Positions 56,501 through 60,000 of a stretch of 60,000 nt of DNA are shown in pieces. The number at the start of each line of letters is the position of its first letter. Positions within the stretch are counted from its first letter, which is position 1. The notes beneath the pieces are model-generated. The model was not told where the DNA came from. It did no database searches and saw only the letters and a program-made list of their open reading frames with translations. Source of the stretch: Strigamia acuminata (Eukaryota > Arthropoda > Chilopoda > Geophilomorpha > Linotaeniidae). Location: assembly GCA_949358305.1 (NCBI GenBank), contig OX442314.1:65173369-65233368 (forward strand), in the 5' to 3' direction. The translations under genes and the position numbers were made by a program.

Positions 56501-59500
56501 TCCCAAATCATTGGTTGGATGTTTCTAAAACTTACATTGGAGCCTTCTACTAAGGTTTAAACACTATTTCTGAACATTCAGAGACATTGGACTTGTGGTG
56601 TTTGTGCTAAGTCAACTGTGATGAGATCAAAAGTCTATTCTCCCAAATCATTGGTTGGATGTTTCTAAAACTTACATTGGAGCCTTCTACTAAGGTTTAA
56701 ACACTATTTCTAAACATTCAAAGACATTGGTGTTTGTGCTAAGTCAACTGCGATCTGAAATGAGCTCAAAATTTTTTTTTCAAAATTTATTGCTTGGGTG
56801 TTGCTAAAACTTACATTTAAGGCTTCTACAAAGGTTTAAACACTATTTATAAACATTCAGACACATTGGACTTGTGGTGTTTGTGCTAAGTCAACTGTGA
56901 TGAGATCAAAAGTCTATTCTCCCAAATCATTGGTTGGATGTTTCTAAAACTTACATTGGAGCCTTCTACTAAGGTTTAAACACTATTTCTGAACATTCAG
57001 AGACATTGGACTTGTGGTGTTTGTGCTAAGTCAACTGTGATGAGATCAAAAGTCTATTCTCCCAAATCATTGGTTGGATGTTTCTAAAACTTACATTGGA
57101 GCCTTCTACTAAGGTTTAAACACTATTTCTAAACATTCAAAGACATTGGTGTTTGTGCTAAGTCAACTGCGATCTGAAATGAGCTCAAAATTTTTTTTTC
57201 AAAATTTATTGCTTGGGTGTTGCTAAAACTTACATTTAAGGCTTCTACAAAGGTTTAAACACTATTTATAAACATTCAGACACATTGGACTTGTGGTGTT
57301 TGTGCTAAGTCAACTGTGATGAGATCAAAAGTCTATTCTCCCAAATCATTGGTTGGATGTTTCTAAAACTTACATTGGAGCCTTCTACTAAGGTTTAAAC
57401 ACTATTTCTGAACATTCAGAGACATTGGTCTTGTGGTGTTTGTGCTAAGTCAACTGCGATGTGAAATGAACTCAAAATTTTTTTTTCAAAATTTATTGCT
57501 TGGGTGTTGCTAAAACTTATATTGAAGGCTTCTACTAAGGTTTAAACACTATTTCTGAACGTTCAGAGACATTGGACTTGTGGTGTTTGTGCTAAGTCAA
57601 CTGTGATGAGATCAAAAGTCTATTCTCTCAAATCATTGGTTGGATGTTTCTAAAACTTACATTGGAGCCTTCTACTAAGGTTTAAACACTATTTCTGAAC
57701 ATTCAGAGACATTGGTCTTGTGGTGTTTGTGCTAAGTCAACTGCGATGAGATCAAAAGTCTATTCTCCCAAATCATTGGTTGGATGTTTCTAAAACTTAC
57801 ATTGGAGCCTTCTACTAAGGTTTAAACACTATTTCTGAACATTCAGAGACATTGGTCTTGTGGTGTTTGTGCTAAGTCAACTGTGATTAGATCAAAAGTC
57901 TATTCTCCCAAATCATTGGTTGGATGTCTCTAAAACTTACATTGGAGCCTTCTACTAAGGTTTAAACACTATTTCTGAACATTCAGAGACATTGGTCTTG
58001 TGGTGTTTGTGCTAAGTCAACTGTGATGAGATCAAAAGTCTATTCTCCCAAATCATTGGTTGGATGTTTCTAAAACTTACATTGGAGCCTTCTACTAAGG
58101 TTTAAACACTATTTCTGAACATTCAGAGACATTGGTCTTGTGGTGTTTGTGCTAAGTCAACTGTGATGAGATCAAAAGTCTATTCTCCTAAATCAATGGT
58201 TGAATGTTTCTAAAACTTACATTGGAGCCTTCTACTAAGGTTTAAACACTATTTCTGAACATTCAGAGACATTGGACTTGTGGTGTTTGTGCTAAGTCAA
58301 CTGTGATGAGATCAAAAGTCTATTCTCCCAAATCATTGGTTGGATGTCTCTAAAACTTACATTGGAGCCTTCTACTAAGGTTTAAACACTATTTCTGAAC
58401 ATTCAGAGACATTGGTCTTGTGGTGTTTGTGCTAAGTCAACTGTGATGAGATCAAAAGTCTATTCTCCCAAATCATTGGTTGGATGTTTCTAAAACTTAC
58501 ATTGGAGCCTTCTACTAAGGTTTAAACACTATTTCTGAACATTCAGAGACATTGGTCTTGTGGTGTTTGTGCTAAGTCAACTGTGATGAGATCAAAAGTC
58601 TATTCTCCTAAATCAATGGTTGAATGTTTCTAAAACTTACATTGGAGCCTTCTACTAAGGTTTAAACACTATTTCTGAACATTCAGAGACATTGGACTTG
58701 TGGTGTTTGTGCTAAGTCAACTGTGATGAGATCAAAAGTCTATTCTCCCAAATCATTGGTTGGATGTTTCTAAAACTTACATTAGAGCCTTCTACTAAGG
58801 TTTAAACACTATTTCTAAACATTCAGAGACATTGGTCTTGTGGTGTTTGTGCTAAGTCAACTGTGATTAGATCAAAAGTCTATTCTCCCAAATCATTGGT
58901 TGGATGTCTCTAAAACTTACATTGGAGCCTTCTACTAAGGTTTAAACACTATTTCTGAACATTCAGAGACATTGGTCTTGTGGTGTTTGTGCTAAGTCAA
59001 CTGTGATGAGATCAAAAGTCTATTCTCCCAAATCATTGGTTGGATGTTTCTAAAACTTACATCGGAGCCTTCTACTAAGGTTTAAACACTATTTCTGAAC
59101 ATTCAGAGACATTGGTCTTGTGGTGTTTGTGCTAAGTCAACTGTGATGAGATCAAAAGTCTATTCTCCCAAATCATTGGTTGGATGTTTCTAAAACTTAC
59201 ATTGGAGCCTTCTACTAAGGTTTAAACACTATTTCTGAACATTCAGAGACATTGGTCTTGTGGTGTTTGTGCTAAGTCAACTGTGATGAGATCAAAAGTC
59301 TATTCTCCTAAATCAATGGTTGAATGTTTCTAAAACTTACATTGGAGCCTTCTACTAAGGTTTAAACACTATTTCTGAACATTCAGAGACATTGGACTTG
59401 TGGTGTTTCTGCTAAGTCAACTGTGATGAGATCAAAAGTCTATTCTCCCAAATCATTGGTTGGATGTTTCTAAAACTTACATTGGAGCCTTCTACTAAGG

Positions 59501-60000
59501 TTTAAACACTATTTCTAAACATTCAGAGACATTGGTCTTGTGGTGTTTGTGCTAAGTCAACTGTGATGAGATCAAAAGTCTATTCTCCCAAATCATTGGT
59601 TGGATGTTTCTAAAACTTACATTGGAGCCTTCTACTAAGGTTTAAACACTATTTCTGAACATTCAGAGACATTGGTCTTGTGGTGTTTGTGCTAAGTCAA
59701 CTGTGATTAGATCAAAAGTCTATTCTCCCAAATCATTGGTTGGATGTCTCTAAAACTTACATTGGAGCCTTCTACTAAGGTTTAAACACTATTTCTGAAC
59801 ATTCAGAGACATTGGTCTTGTGGTGTTTGTGCTAAGTCAACTGTGATGAGATCAAAAGTCTATTCTCCCAAATCATTGGTTGGATGTTTCTAAAACTTAC
59901 ATTGGAGCCTTCTACTAAGGTTTAAACACTATTTCTGAACATTCAGAGACATTGGTCTTGTGGTGTTTGTGCTAAGTCAACTGCGATGTGAAATGAACTC
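44563..60000 (-). repeat. 140-bp satellite array, block 5 (inverted, A then B)
   Basis: 15.4 kb of monomers in minus orientation, continuing past the window edge. A-type monomers, including the 147-bp variant with GAGCTCCAAAGTCCGTTCTC, run to about 49100. One chimeric monomer near 49080-49200 combines an A-type part (TTGCTTGGATG) with a B-type TTTCTAAAAC. From there B-type dominates, with inverted C-type monomers near 50880, 53530, 56050, 56750, 57165 and 57460; the window ends inside another. Short open frames are by-products of the repeat. Confidence 0.95.

Noticed and set aside
38113-60000. Right half of the window as a mirror image of the left half
   Set aside because: Orientation flips, but the order of monomer families and inserted elements does not mirror across the join.

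Overview
The window looks like animal nuclear DNA from a repeat-rich, possibly centromeric or other heterochromatic block. Two things support this. The LTR retrotransposons carry BEL/Pao-type Gag-Pol proteins, a superfamily known from animals. About 38 kb of the 60 kb is one tandem satellite with a 140-bp monomer. I see no ordinary host gene, rRNA, tRNA or CRISPR array, and I cannot name the species.

Layout: 1-127 is non-satellite sequence of unknown identity. Satellite fills 128-3386, 9988-23021, 32238-38119 (one orientation) and 38113-38570, 44563-60000 (opposite orientation; the switch lies at 38113-38119). Three LTR elements sit inside the satellite. Element 1 (3387-9987, minus strand) has 1358-bp LTRs and one long ORF. 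Element 2 (23022-32237, plus strand) has 1572-bp LTRs and a complete 1758-aa Gag-Pol. Element 3 (38571-44562, plus strand) has 772/773-bp LTRs and a 4.4-kb interior with no convincing gene. Elements 2 and 3 are flanked by exact 4-bp target duplications (TCGC, GATG). Each LTR pair is identical or nearly so, so all three insertions look young.

The most unusual object is element 1. Its single ORF (4780-7785, minus) is Gag plus protease, collinear with element 2 up to the region just before reverse transcriptase. From there RT, RNase H and integrase are absent. In their place are a 160-residue linker, a complete-looking TK1-type thymidine kinase (P-loop, THD, DEGQFF and four zinc cysteines all present) and a basic tail. 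The element therefore appears to be a non-autonomous retrotransposon encoding a Gag-protease-thymidine kinase polyprotein.

The three elements look like one mobilisation system. Each has a tRNA-His-like primer site (contiguous in element 1, interrupted in 2 and 3) and the same 14-nt motif ACACAACGCAATGT in its leader. Each has a similar pyrimidine-rich motif where a polypurine tract is expected, and each LTR begins with a TGTTGC...GCAACA foldback. The inference is that element 2 supplies RT and integrase in trans, element 1 supplies Gag, protease and a nucleotide-salvage enzyme, and element 3 is a passive non-coding passenger. The satellite also holds higher-order repeats (994, 1260, 1127, about 1959 bp), two main monomer families, a divergent AT-tract monomer and an orientation switch.
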